A stretch of DNA of 64,000 nucleotides from Bog-473 sp963828505 (GTDB lineage: Bacteria > Actinomycetota > Acidimicrobiia > Acidimicrobiales > RAAP-2): the NCBI GenBank assembly GCA_963828505.1, contig CAWHFM010000014.1, forward strand, positions 62,001-126,000. The letters are read 5' to 3'. This document shows, piece by piece, positions 18,874 to 28,029 of this stretch. The notes under the pieces are model-generated. The model searched no databases. It was not told where the DNA came from and worked only from the letters and a program-made list of their open reading frames with translations. Every line of letters begins with the position of its first letter. Position 1 is the first letter of the stretch. The translations under genes and the position numbers were made by a program.

Positions 18874-18889
18874 GGCGAGGGTCCTCGCC
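18874..18889. terminator. Possible bidirectional hairpin terminator
   Basis: A GGCGAG/CTCGCC inverted repeat with a four-base loop sits between convergent genes ending at 18856 and 18919. There is no T run, so this is a weak call. Confidence 0.3.
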
Positions 18890-18918
18890 CCACGGCGTCG
18901 AATCTCAGCGCACACGCG

Positions 18919-19527
18919 TCAGTTCAGATTGAAGTAGCCACCAGTGATGCTCGTCGTCGGATAGGGACCCCATCCCGGGGAGCACGAGTTCGGCATCGCC
19001 GTGTTGAACGCGACCGTCATGGGTGAGACCGGGGCGAACGATCCCGAAGAAGAGGTGATAGTGCCCCCGGCCGGGAAGGTGAACTCCCAGATGGTGCCGC
19101 TGGCCACCCAGGGCGTCCCGCCGCTGGTCACGACGGTCGTCGGTGCGATCGAAGGGGAGGAGATCCACTTGTACTTCCACGTCACCGCGCCCAGGTTGTC
19201 GGTGGGCAGGCTGGCGCAGGAGTTGGCCGGATTCCAGTACCCGGTCACCTTCAACTTCACGCCGGTCACGTTGACCACCGCACCGCCCGAGGTCACCGTC
19301 CCGCCGCAGTCGTTCGACTTGATCTTCATGGTGAACTTGTCACCACCGGGACTCCCGTGCCGCGTGAGAGAAGGGGAGAAGGTGGCGGTTCCCGTCACCT
19401 TGCATCCGACACTGCCCGACGCGGGAGGGGCTGTGGCCGGCACGGCGCTCGAACCGGGAACGACGGCCACACCGACCAGAGTCAAAAGCGACACCGAGAC
19501 CGCCAGCAATCCAATCGCCTTTCGCAC
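18919..19527 (-). CDS. Secreted protein of unknown function
   Basis: The start is GTG 19527, preceded by GGGGGAGG, giving 202 residues. A signal peptide (AIGLLAVSVSLLTLVGVAVVPGSSA) is followed by a beta-rich, Ser/Thr/Gly-rich mature domain with cysteines (GSVGCKVTG, SNDCGGTV, NSCASLP, NSCSPGWG) that could form two disulfides. No known domain is recognised. The sequence across the start (AACGATCGTGCG) is shared with the gene starting at 37302. Confidence 0.6.
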   Translation of the reverse strand: MRKAIGLLAVSVSLLTLVGVAVVPGSSAVPATAPPASGSVGCKVTGTATFSPSLTRHGSPGGDKFTMKIKSNDCGGTVTSGGAVVNVTGVKLKVTGYWNPANSCASLPTDNLGAVTWKYKWISSPSIAPTTVVTSGGTPWVASGTIWEFTFPAGGTITSSSGSFAPVSPMTVAFNTAMPNSCSPGWGPYPTTSITGGYFNLN

Positions 19528-19765
19528 GATCGTTACCTCCCCCTTGCCTTCCGCAATCCTCGGAAGGATCGACGCGCCGCCGAAAGCACCCGCCACCTCG
19601 CAGTGTCAGAGTCCCGGCCTGCTGCGGATGGTAGACCTCGACGGGATCGGTGTCCACCGCAGTTGCGTGACCTCGAGCCGATCGTGACGCCAGCTCGACC
19701 CTTCGCGCTCCCCTGTTTCGCTCGTCGTGACGGAGAGACGACGATGTGGGACCAGGGACCCCGGC

Positions 19766-21049
19766 TCAGTGGGATCGGCGGCGGGGGCTGAAGACGAAGG
19801 CCGATCCCGTACTGATCTTGGCGAGCACGACCTCGTCGGGGTCCGTCGCGGGCTCGGCGTCCGGTTCGATCACGACGTCGTACGCGAACCGCTCGCCGGC
19901 GCGAAGGGGAGAGGGGACACATCGGGCGCGCCGGTCGACCGCCTGCACGATGGTGTCCAGCGCCCGGTCGGACGGTCCACCCAACCCCGCGAACCAGGTC
20001 AGTCCGTCCTCCTCTTCCAGGGCCGGGCACGACCGGAGCGAGATTCGCACACGCTGGTCTTCCTCGAGATCCACCTCCAGGCCGACATAGGTGCGAGGCC
20101 AGAACATCGGGTGGAGTTGAAGCAGCTTGGCCATGCCGACCGGCCCCTCACCGACATTCATGGCGACAGACAGACGCTGGGCCGTGATGCCTCCCAGCCC
20201 GGTGAACACCCTCGGACCGAGGGTGGCCGCCTCGGCCTGCCCGAACGCCTGCGCGGCGGCCAGCAGGTACGACCTGATCAGCAGGTGGCTCTGGACTGCG
20301 ACCTCCTGGCAGGTGACGACCAGCGTCGGATGGGAGAGGTCTTCGAGCTGGAATTCCGGATCGAACGGCCCGCTGTAGTCATCCCAACCGCCGGGCTCGC
20401 CGGCGACGTCGGGAACGTAGACCTCCACCGACGCGACCCGGGACGATTCGATCTCCGCCACGTTCGGATGAGGTACCACCGGGTCGTTGGCCGCATCGAT
20501 CGTCACCGTCCAGTGGCAGTGCGGTGCGCGGTCGGCGGGTGCTCGCGGAGGCCGGTGGATCGGTCTGACCTGGGCGCGCGCGTTGGTGGCCACGGCGGTC
20601 GCGTCGAACGTCGGGTCCTCAATGGTGTGGCACATGCCATGAACGAATTCGGAGCCCATCGGCTCGACGTCCATGAGCGCGCCACAGTGCGCCAACCAGA
20701 ACTCACCATGATCGATGTCGCGGATCCGGTACCGGAAGTCCATGAATTGGTGCGGTGCACCGATGTCCAGCTGCAGTCCCTTGAAGATCGTGTCGACCCC
20801 GGTGCCTGCGAATCCGAGCGCCCGCTGCATCCGCCTCGTGTACACCGGGCTCGCCCCCATCCACTCGACGATGGCGAGCCGCTCCATCTCCTCTCGCGAC
20901 CGCCCGGCCAGGATCAGCGGCATTCCGATCCGGTCCTGGAGATGGCCGTGGAGGAGCCACTCGCGGCCGAGGACGGCGAGCGCCTTCCGGCTCAGGCGCG
21001 TCAGGTCGAAGTTCGGCTCGAAATCACCCGAGTAGTCGTCGAGCAGCAC
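19766..21049 (-). CDS. Uncharacterised protein with internal duplication
   Basis: A 427-residue soluble protein from GTG 21049. The two halves begin alike: DDYSGDFEPNFDLTRLS at residue 4 and DDYSGPFDPEFQLEDLS at residue 223, both followed by HLxxR. The first half has the Cys/His-rich stretch HCGALMDVEPMGSEFVHGMC then HTIEDPTF, and later HCHW. The second half lacks those residues, suggesting that one domain is active and one structural. I do not recognise the family. It stands alone between secreted-protein genes. Confidence 0.65.
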   Translation of the reverse strand: MLLDDYSGDFEPNFDLTRLSRKALAVLGREWLLHGHLQDRIGMPLILAGRSREEMERLAIVEWMGASPVYTRRMQRALGFAGTGVDTIFKGLQLDIGAPHQFMDFRYRIRDIDHGEFWLAHCGALMDVEPMGSEFVHGMCHTIEDPTFDATAVATNARAQVRPIHRPPRAPADRAPHCHWTVTIDAANDPVVPHPNVAEIESSRVASVEVYVPDVAGEPGGWDDYSGPFDPEFQLEDLSHPTLVVTCQEVAVQSHLLIRSYLLAAAQAFGQAEAATLGPRVFTGLGGITAQRLSVAMNVGEGPVGMAKLLQLHPMFWPRTYVGLEVDLEEDQRVRISLRSCPALEEEDGLTWFAGLGGPSDRALDTIVQAVDRRARCVPSPLRAGERFAYDVVIEPDAEPATDPDEVVLAKISTGSAFVFSPRRRSH

Positions 21050-21206
21050 GGTTCACACATTGTGACCGAGCACAGACGTGCGGCGCTCGGCGTGCCCATC
21101 GTTGCGTCCCAGCCGGCGTTCGAACACGCCGCGAGGCCCTGGATCCCGCCGATACCGAGGCCCCGCAGCAGTCATGTCCTACCGGCGGCTCCTCACCGCC
21201 GAATCG

Positions 21207-21653
21207 CTACCGTCCAGTCACCGCCGCCGACGAAGCATGTCCGTGGGGCGCTGAAGGCGACTGGTACGCCGCGTACCAGGTTCCACTGTTACCGCTGGTG
21301 TTGGCCATCGTTCCGGGCTTCGACGGCTTGCTGAGGCCGTAGCCGGTGACCTTCCCGTGGTAGGTGGCGACTCCGCCGTCCACCACGATCGTGATCTTCT
21401 TGCCCGCCTTGGACCACGTACCTGTGTCGCTGGTGGTCGGGTACGTCACCGTGTGGTTGGCGTTCAAGACAATCGGATAGGTCGTGTCGATGACCGGGTT
21501 GGTCCACGCCACGGTCACCTCGTAACTGCCCACGACGGGATGCGTCGCCGGCGAAGCAGCGCCGACGGCAGACCCGGCCCCGGTGACGCCGAAGAATGCT
21601 CCGGCCGAGAGCGCCATGGTGCCTGCCAACAACCACTTGTGTCCTCTGTGCAT
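21207..21653 (-). CDS. Small secreted protein
   Basis: 148 residues with a signal peptide (WLLAGTMALSAGAFFGVTGAGSAVGA). The mature part is a small beta domain (SYEVTVAW, NANHTVTYPTTSDTGTWSK, KKITIVVDGGVATYHGKV), a pattern like short extracellular lipocalin-type or META-type proteins in which an unmodified template is compared with added text such as TGTWS. No function can be assigned. Confidence 0.6.
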   Translation of the reverse strand: MHRGHKWLLAGTMALSAGAFFGVTGAGSAVGAASPATHPVVGSYEVTVAWTNPVIDTTYPIVLNANHTVTYPTTSDTGTWSKAGKKITIVVDGGVATYHGKVTGYGLSKPSKPGTMANTSGNSGTWYAAYQSPSAPHGHASSAAVTGR

Positions 21654-22018
21654 TGCTGCTCCTTCCAGTCTGGACGTCGCGCCATCTGCCGATCCGTCCG
21701 CCCTGCGTACTATCGATCCGCGTACGCCTACGTCAGCGTACTTGCAATCCCCGTCGCCCGCTCAACCATCACCATCAATCCTCCGACGAAGCCAGGGAGG
21801 TCCCGATCCGGTGCCGAGCGCCGCCGGGCGTCGAGAACTCCGGTGAAGCGCTTCGTCGGAAACCTGATCAGTCGGGCTCGACCAGCCACTCCCGTCTCGA
21901 TTCAGATCCGCCTCGCCCGCAATCCCCACAGCCTCCCGCGCCGTAACGCGCGGTGGTCCGGCGGATCGGTCCCGCTGGATTACCGGATCACCGATCGTCG
22001 ATGGGAAAGGTGTGAGCA
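21654..22018. other. Intergenic region, divergent promoter space
   Basis: About 365 bases between the divergent small secreted protein and the TIGR03118-type gene. No feature was identified beyond GGGAAAGGTG just before 22019. Confidence 0.4.
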
Positions 22019-23206
22019 ATGGCTACAACCGAGTTCAAGAACGTCGGTATATCTGTAGAGAAACGGAAATCGGCCACCCGACGAGGCGTTTGGCGTGGAC
22101 GTGCCGGCACCGTGGTCACGGCTGCGGCTTTCGTCGCCGCGTTCGCGCCGGCTGCGACGGCTTCCGCCGCGACCCAGAACTCGTTCGCGCAGACGAACCT
22201 GGTGGCCAGCAAGGCTTCATACGGAGCGAACCTGGTCGATCACAAGTTGAAGAACGCGTGGGGTCTGGCCGCTGCACCAGGCGGTCCGATCTGGGTCGCC
22301 GACAACAATTCGGGGAAAGCCACTGTCTACACCGGCGGCGTGAACGGTAGCCCCGTCACTCTCCAGCTGACGGTTTCGGTTCCCGGTGCAAATGCGACCG
22401 GTCAGGTCTACAACTCGACAGGGGCTTTTCCCGTCGGTGGCACGAGCGGCAGCCCCTCGCTGTTCATCGTCGACAGCGACTCAATCGGCTCGACCCAGTC
22501 GCCGGGTGAGATCGCCGCATGGAATAGCGGGTCCAGCTTCGTGGTCGAGGACAGCCCCACCGGAGGCCCGGGTGGCATGACACCGACCGGGGCGGTGTTC
22601 AAGGGGCTGGCGATCTCGGGCTCTCCCACGGCTGGACCGGAGCTGTTCGCGGCCGACGTGGCCAAGGCCAAGGTCGACGTGTTCGACGCGGACTTCGCCC
22701 CGGTGAGCACGCCGTCCGAATTTGTGGACCCGGCCATCCCGGCGGGCTACGCACCGTTCAACGTGCAGGCGCTCGGAAGCGACATCTACGTGACCTACGG
22801 CAAGCAGAACGCCTCGAAGACTGACGTCGTGCGGGGTCCTGGCCTCGGCTACGTCGACGTCTACAGCCCCGACGGCGTGCTCCTCGAGCACCTGATCAAC
22901 GGAGGCACCGGCAGCCCGCTCAACGAGCCCTGGGGCCTCGCCATCGCCCCCAAGGGCTTCGGGCCTTTCGCCGGAGACCTCCTGGTCGGCAACCTGGGCA
23001 ACGGGAGGATCAACGCGTTCGACCCCAACACCGGGAATTTCCTCGGGACCGTCGACGGCACGGACGGGATGCCCGTCCACATCCCGGGACTCTGGGGGCT
23101 GCAGGTCGGCAACTCCTCCTTCGGAGGGAAGAAGGCGCTCATCTTCAGCTCGGGGCCGAAGAAGTACGACCAGGGCGTGCTCGGCACCCTGACTCCTGCC
23201 GGCTGA
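22019..23206 (+). CDS. TIGR03118-family secreted protein
   Basis: The 395-residue protein has an Arg-containing N terminus and export signal (GTVVTAAAFVAAFAPAATASA). The mature protein begins NSFAQTNLVASKASYGANLVD and continues NAWGLAAAPGGPIWVADNNSG, then NEPWGLAIAPKGFGPFAGDLLVGNLGNG. These are hallmark phrases of the TIGR03118 family, an NHL/propeller-like exported protein of unknown role. A strong hairpin follows the stop. Confidence 0.82.
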   Translation: MATTEFKNVGISVEKRKSATRRGVWRGRAGTVVTAAAFVAAFAPAATASAATQNSFAQTNLVASKASYGANLVDHKLKNAWGLAAAPGGPIWVADNNSGKATVYTGGVNGSPVTLQLTVSVPGANATGQVYNSTGAFPVGGTSGSPSLFIVDSDSIGSTQSPGEIAAWNSGSSFVVEDSPTGGPGGMTPTGAVFKGLAISGSPTAGPELFAADVAKAKVDVFDADFAPVSTPSEFVDPAIPAGYAPFNVQALGSDIYVTYGKQNASKTDVVRGPGLGYVDVYSPDGVLLEHLINGGTGSPLNEPWGLAIAPKGFGPFAGDLLVGNLGNGRINAFDPNTGNFLGTVDGTDGMPVHIPGLWGLQVGNSSFGGKKALIFSSGPKKYDQGVLGTLTPAG

Positions 23207-23226
23207 GTCCGAGACCGTCGTCGTTC

Positions 23227-23264
23227 GCCCAGCCGGCATCGCCTCCAGGCGGAGCCGGCTGGGC
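23227..23264 (+). terminator. Rho-independent-like hairpin
   Basis: A perfect 11-bp inverted repeat (GCCCAGCCGGC/GCCGGCTGGGC) with a 16-base loop lies 20 bases after the stop at 23206. There is no U tract, which is common in high-GC actinobacteria. Confidence 0.6.
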
Positions 23265-23303
23265 ACGGCGGCCGCATCCGACCCGATGTGCGAAAGTCGG
23301 CAT

Positions 23304-23777
23304 GTGACGGACGATCCGGCATTCATCATTGGCTGTTGCAACCTCATCGGCGATGAGGCCGGTGGCTATGTTCTGGTTCAAGAGTCCAAGCCCTCGGCTT
23401 GGTCCCGCTACAACCTTCCTGCGGGGAAACCCGAGACGGGCGAGACCTTGACCCAGGCCGCAGCGCGCGAGGCCGAGGAGGAGACGGGACTCAGTGTCTC
23501 GGTGTCTCACCTGATCGGCATATACCAGTGCCCGCAGACCAACGAAGGTTTCGGAATCGTCAACTTCGTCTTTTACTCAGAGGCGGTGGGCGGCGCTCTC
23601 ACGCCTTCGATCTAGCATCCCGTTGTTCGGTACTTCTCAAGGGCAGAGATCGAAGAACTTGTGACGAAGCGGATGGTTCGAGGACGGCACATCCCCCTGG
23701 CCATCTCTGATCACCATCGTGGGCAGAGGTTCCCATCCCATCTCATCCATACAGTCCAAGAGATGGGTAGACCATGA
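23304..23777 (+). pseudogene. Nudix hydrolase interrupted by TAG
   Basis: The reading frame from GTG 23304 has a full Nudix box (GKPETGETLTQAAAREAEEETGL) and then meets TAG at 23613-23615. The same frame continues HPVVRYFSRAEIEELVTKRMV and so on to TGA at 23775-23777, which is exactly the C-terminal part expected of a Nudix protein of this length (about 157 residues). A Glu or Gln codon is the likely original at the TAG. The truncated 103-residue product lacks the last strand and helix. The substrate is unknown. Confidence 0.75.
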
Positions 23778-23817
23778 ACGATGGGAGTCGCTCGAATGGG
23801 AACGAGCGGGGGTCTTG

Positions 23818-24315
23818 CTATCTCGGGTCCCCTTCCTCCAGGTAGACGAACTCAGTCGAACCGAGGCACGCTCGGATCCGACGTGCCATCACGGGGGTCA
23901 CATACGAGCCGAGATCCTCTAGGTTGACGAATCTCCATTCCGCCAGCTCACTCGTCTGCAGATGGAATCCTGCGGTGTCCTCCTCCGAGAGAACCCCCCC
24001 GACAAAGACAAACCGAAGCGCGTCGCCACGAACCCCCTCCACGGTCCTGCGATAGTCAACGGCGCGAAGGCCAGCGTGTCGCAGGTCGAAGTCCAATTCT
24101 TCTCGAACTTCTCGGACACAGGCCGCGAGAGGAGACTCATCAGCTTCGACGCCCCCGCCGGGAATCTCCCATGGCTCCTTGTACACGGGCTTCACGAGCA
24201 GTACACGTCCGAGCTCATCGCAGAAGAGGCACCCGGCACCGACATGCTTCGTCGGAAGGGATCCATAGAACTCAGCGGTACCGGATGGATGATCGGTGAG
24301 ACCTTGCTCGCTCAT
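23818..24315 (-). CDS. Nudix hydrolase
   Basis: From ATG 24315, 165 residues. The Nudix box reads GGGVEADESPLAACVREVREEL, matching GX5EX7REUXEE. It includes a conserved PWEIPGGG lead-in, so it hydrolyses a nucleoside-diphosphate-linked substrate or is a housecleaning pyrophosphatase. It converges with the broken Nudix gene and the two are not close paralogues. It ends in TAG. Confidence 0.85.
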   Translation of the reverse strand: MSEQGLTDHPSGTAEFYGSLPTKHVGAGCLFCDELGRVLLVKPVYKEPWEIPGGGVEADESPLAACVREVREELDFDLRHAGLRAVDYRRTVEGVRGDALRFVFVGGVLSEEDTAGFHLQTSELAEWRFVNLEDLGSYVTPVMARRIRACLGSTEFVYLEEGDPR

Positions 24316-24415
24316 GGCCCCATTCTGGCCGGAGCTGAGCGACCGCTCCCAGGCGGCGTTCCGGCCGGATCCACGAATGGCTCGCCCGCGGCTCGGGGCA
24401 TGATTGCTCAGGGTT

Positions 24416-26767
24416 TCACATGAACGCGGGACGGCTGGCCTGTCTGACGAAGAGATCGGCCGATTCGGAGAGGTCCGCCTGTACCCCGCGCTGGCTCTCG
24501 AGGAGCTCGTGCGCCCACAACATCTGCAGCAGCAATCGCAACCGGTCGGGCCGGCGCCCGGCCCGAGCGTCCTCGAAGGCGCTCCGCAGCGCCTCATTGA
24601 GGACGCGTCCGCGTGCAGGAGGCGGGTCGAGTGAGGTGCGCCCCCCAACCAGCATCTCGCCGAATTCCTCGTACCAGCGATGGCTGAACGCGTAGGAATC
24701 GCGCAGGACCGCGCCTGCCACCTCCACCGACTCGAGCTCGGGCTTCCCCCGGGCGGAGGGCTCCGTCTCGAGAGACGTCAGGGTGTAGGCGGCCAGCCTG
24801 ATCCGGTTGGCGCCGGTGAAGAGCCGGGCTACTGTCTCGACGGGCACCCCCTTGGCTCCCCGCTCGGCGAAATACTGGCGGAAGGCGTCGTCCAGGCGGA
24901 GGTAGGCGCTGTGCGAGACCCGCTGGCTCGGGCGTGTGTCCACCGTCCGCGCCGTCATCGTCAGACGGTCGACGGCGTCAGCCAGGTAGCCCGAGTTGGC
25001 GACGAACGCGGCGCTGAGCGCGCGTCCGAGCGCCGCCATGGCGCCCCGCGGCCAGAACAAGAGGCCCACCACGACGCTGACCCCGCAGCCGATCGCCACG
25101 TCCTCGATCCGGGTCAGCCCGACCTTCCAGCCGGTTGGTTCGATGATGTTGAACAGGATGATGACGACCAACGTGAACCCGGCCTGCCCGGCCGCGAACG
25201 AGATCACCGTGGGGGCCGTCCCCGCCAGCAACACCGCCGGGGGCAACAGCACCCAGAGCAAGACCCAGTGGTCCGACACGCCGATCATGATGGCGGAACC
25301 GACGACGAACCCCACCACCGTCCCGCCGACGGCGCGCAAGGCCGTGGCACCGGTGCCGAGCGCGCTGGTGCGGAGTACCGAGAGGGCGCCCAGCACGACC
25401 CAGAACCCGTGCGAGACGTCACTGACCTCGACCACCGCTACCGCGAGCGCAAGACCGGCCGCACCGCGGAGAGAGTTGCGGAACCAGACGGAGCGGAAGG
25501 ACAGGTGCGACGAGAACCTCCTCCAGAACGTACGCGGCGCGGAGTCCCAGTCCGTCCCGAGCCTCCGGTCGACCGACCTTTCGGCTCCGGCCGCCGCCAG
25601 CGTGGCGTCGGCCACCATCTCGGTGATGATGCCGAGGGTCCGCACGTGCAGGCCCGGATCGAGCCGCAACACCAGGGAGCTCGCCGACACGGCCTCCGTC
25701 GCTGCCGTGTCGGCCCGATCGCGGTCGTCGGCCGGGGTGGGCTCTTCGCTCCCACCCGGCTCGTCGTCGGCGACGAGCAGCATGGAGAGGTCCGAGTCCC
25801 GCTGGGCTCTGATGCTCTCACCGAGCCGCTCCAGTTCGTCGCGGAGGCGTCGCACCACAGCCGGGTCGTCGACGGGGTGTCCTCGTCCGTCACAGATGAG
25901 GTCGGCCGAGCCGTGCAGCGTTGCGGCGATCTCCTCGAGGACCGCACGCACTGGCTCGTCGATCGGACCCAGCTGATCGGTCTGGAGCGTGACGTTCTCC
26001 GCGGCCCACTCGACGCGACCGACCAGCTTCGCCAGCGCCACCGCGCTGGCCGCCGCTCCGGTGGGGGGGTAAGGGGTGGCCCGGAACTCGGCGCGCAACG
26101 CCGTCAGGTCCGAGGCCAACGCCGTGGTCGCGTCCGAGCCCATCCGACCCACGGCCCAGGCATCGGCCACCCGGGCAAGCGCCGAGACCGTGGCCGAGAG
26201 CCTGCGCCGGAGATCGTCGTGCCAGGGCGGCGGCCAGATCAGAAGGCAGGCTGGAATGCAGAAGGCTCCGGCAAGGAGCCAGCCGAGAAGACGTGGCCCG
26301 ACCGCAGAGGCGGGCTGGGCGACGGCGACCGGGAGCACGAAGGTGAGGAGCGCGGCCGTCGCTGCCGTCGCCGCCAGGGGCGCGACGATGCCGAGGTAGA
26401 GCACGCCGAAACCGACCACTGCCATAGCCACGATGGCAGCAAGCTCATGCGAGGAAGCGAGCGTGCCGACCACGATGAAGACGCAGCCCGTGGCGAAGAG
26501 CGCGAGATAGCCGCCGAGCCGTATCCCGGGCCTTCCCCTGAATTCCACCAGGAGCAGCAGGGCGAACGATCCGAACGAGGCGAACAGGCCGACCTGGCCG
26601 TTCGAGAAGGCGAAATGCGCCAGCGCGAAGACGCTCGGCATGACCACGGCCGCCCGCACTGACCGCTTGAGCGCCAACAACGCGGGATCCTTCGCCCGGT
26701 ACCAGCGGGCCGGTGTCTCCCACGCGCGAGGTGCGGCGCCAGCGGGCGCGGTGGCCACCTCAGTCAT
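24416..26767 (-). CDS. FUSC-family membrane protein
   Basis: The 783-residue protein from ATG 26767 has two blocks of membrane helices (about residues 35-185 and 440-600). The cytoplasmic stretches lie between and after them, the arrangement of FUSC/aromatic-acid exporter-like (AaeB/YccS-type) proteins. The second block carries the conserved HGFWVVLGALSVLRTSALGTG and GTVVGFVVGS. It probably exports aromatic or other organic anions, but the substrate is not identifiable. It follows the TfoX-like gene by 48 bases and may be cotranscribed. Confidence 0.82.
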   Translation of the reverse strand: MTEVATAPAGAAPRAWETPARWYRAKDPALLALKRSVRAAVVMPSVFALAHFAFSNGQVGLFASFGSFALLLLVEFRGRPGIRLGGYLALFATGCVFIVVGTLASSHELAAIVAMAVVGFGVLYLGIVAPLAATAATAALLTFVLPVAVAQPASAVGPRLLGWLLAGAFCIPACLLIWPPPWHDDLRRRLSATVSALARVADAWAVGRMGSDATTALASDLTALRAEFRATPYPPTGAAASAVALAKLVGRVEWAAENVTLQTDQLGPIDEPVRAVLEEIAATLHGSADLICDGRGHPVDDPAVVRRLRDELERLGESIRAQRDSDLSMLLVADDEPGGSEEPTPADDRDRADTAATEAVSASSLVLRLDPGLHVRTLGIITEMVADATLAAAGAERSVDRRLGTDWDSAPRTFWRRFSSHLSFRSVWFRNSLRGAAGLALAVAVVEVSDVSHGFWVVLGALSVLRTSALGTGATALRAVGGTVVGFVVGSAIMIGVSDHWVLLWVLLPPAVLLAGTAPTVISFAAGQAGFTLVVIILFNIIEPTGWKVGLTRIEDVAIGCGVSVVVGLLFWPRGAMAALGRALSAAFVANSGYLADAVDRLTMTARTVDTRPSQRVSHSAYLRLDDAFRQYFAERGAKGVPVETVARLFTGANRIRLAAYTLTSLETEPSARGKPELESVEVAGAVLRDSYAFSHRWYEEFGEMLVGGRTSLDPPPARGRVLNEALRSAFEDARAGRRPDRLRLLLQMLWAHELLESQRGVQADLSESADLFVRQASRPAFM

Positions 26768-26814
26768 AGAACCGTGTGCATCCTTCCCCGAGCGACCAGC
26801 CTTCGGCAAGCAGT

Positions 26815-27231
26815 TCAGGTGCCGCTCGGAGACCTGCGGCTCTCCCGCGCCGCCGTGCTCAGCAGCTTGGACCTCGAGGAGGTCTTCGCCTGGCCCGAGC
26901 TCTTGTCCGGCAGGGACCGGGCGAACGAGCTCCCGACCGTGACCCATTTCTGGAGCTGCCGCTTGGTCTTCACCCGATCCGACGGCACACGCAGCCAGCC
27001 CCGCATCGGCCGGCCCCGCATGACGGCGACAGACGCCGAGCTGGTCGCGAGGAGCCGCTGGGACTCGGCCGGATCGGCCCGGACCAGCAGCCCGCCCTGG
27101 CCGCTGGCCGCGATCGCCATGTTCCCGCGGATTAGAAAAGCGAGGCCACCGAACATCTTCTTCTCGCTCAACCCGCGCTCGCCCGACAAGAGATCTCTGA
27201 TCCGATGCGCCAGATCCTCGTCATAGGCCAC
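26815..27231 (-). CDS. TfoX N-terminal domain protein
   Basis: The GTG at 27231 gives 138 residues starting MAYDEDLAHRIRDLLSGERGLSEKKMFGGLAFLIRGNM, the TfoX-N signature (KKMFGGLxFxxxGxM). A GWLRVPSD segment follows, with a basic C-terminal tail (SRSKLLSTAARESRRSPSGT). Outside the gamma-proteobacteria the function is unknown and it is not a competence regulator by default. It lies upstream of the FUSC gene. Confidence 0.82.
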   Translation of the reverse strand: MAYDEDLAHRIRDLLSGERGLSEKKMFGGLAFLIRGNMAIAASGQGGLLVRADPAESQRLLATSSASVAVMRGRPMRGWLRVPSDRVKTKRQLQKWVTVGSSFARSLPDKSSGQAKTSSRSKLLSTAARESRRSPSGT

Positions 27232-27491
27232 GATGCCAGCGTAGGCCCAGGGAGCGATCCGAAGGATCCGTGCAACTCTGCGCGTGCCGCGAGCACGGCC
27301 GGACCAACCCGCCTGCAGTGGTGTCGACGAGGGCTGGCATGGATTGCTTGGCACCAGCGGTGTACGTGGTCATGACGGCGGTCTGCCATCGCCCATCACC
27401 GCCGGCCCGCGGTGGCCACGAAATCACTCCGGGTTTTTCAGCACGCACAGAACAGGCGCCGCACGCCTGAGCCAAAGACTGGGAACGCGGC

Positions 27492-28028
27492 CTACTCCGC
27501 CCGGGTCAGCTCCAGCTCGGCCAGGAGCTCGCGGCAGCGATCAGCGGCAGACGCCAGCTTGGCGCGGAACATGTCCATCCGAGCCAGCTTGACGCCGATC
27601 TGCTCGGCGAGGGAAACGTTCAGCACCAGTGCCTCCTCGAGCGTGGCTTTCTGCTCTGCTCGCGCCCGCTTCGTCGCGACGCCCTTCGTGGCGTTATAGG
27701 TGGAGCGGAGCTCGTCGAGCCTCGTCTCGAGTGAAAGGAACTCCCTGATCTCATCGAGGTTCATCCCCAGTACTTCGCGCAGCTCGAGTATCCGTTGCAG
27801 GTGCGCGACGTCGTCGGGGGTGTAGCGCCGCTCGCCTCCCGGTGTGTAGAGCGAGGGGGCGAGGAGTCCGAGCTCCTCGTAATAGCGCAGCGTCCGCGCC
27901 GAGACGCCGGCGCGGGTGGCGGCGTCACTGATGCGGATGCCCATCTCACCCGGATCCTCGGTGGGCGCTCGGGGCGTCGCCTCGGACGTCGGAGCGGCCT
28001 CGGGTGTCCGCGACGCGGCGGGAGCCAT
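27492..28028 (-). CDS. MerR-family regulator
   Basis: From ATG 28028, 178 residues. After a proline/alanine-rich leader it has the MerR winged helix RISDAATRAGVSARTLRYYEELGLLAP and RRYTPDDVAHLQRI, then a long coiled-coil helix (LDEIREFLSLE...) and a C-terminal helical tail. No Cys cluster is seen, so it is an organic-ligand-type rather than metal-type sensor. It starts one base after the transporter stop (TGACATG), so it is cotranscribed with it and is the likely regulator of the 29951-29966 operator. Confidence 0.85.
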   Translation of the reverse strand: MAPAASRTPEAAPTSEATPRAPTEDPGEMGIRISDAATRAGVSARTLRYYEELGLLAPSLYTPGGERRYTPDDVAHLQRILELREVLGMNLDEIREFLSLETRLDELRSTYNATKGVATKRARAEQKATLEEALVLNVSLAEQIGVKLARMDMFRAKLASAADRCRELLAELELTRAE

Positions 28029-28029
28029 G

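Noticed and set aside
19727..21334. Long plus-strand open frame of about 535 codons
   Set aside because: It is antisense to the 427-residue gene, rich in Arg/Asp/His low-complexity sequence; open only because of GC bias.
24680..26662. Long plus-strand open frame of 660 codons
   Set aside because: Antisense of the FUSC gene, with no domain features and highly charged repetitive composition.
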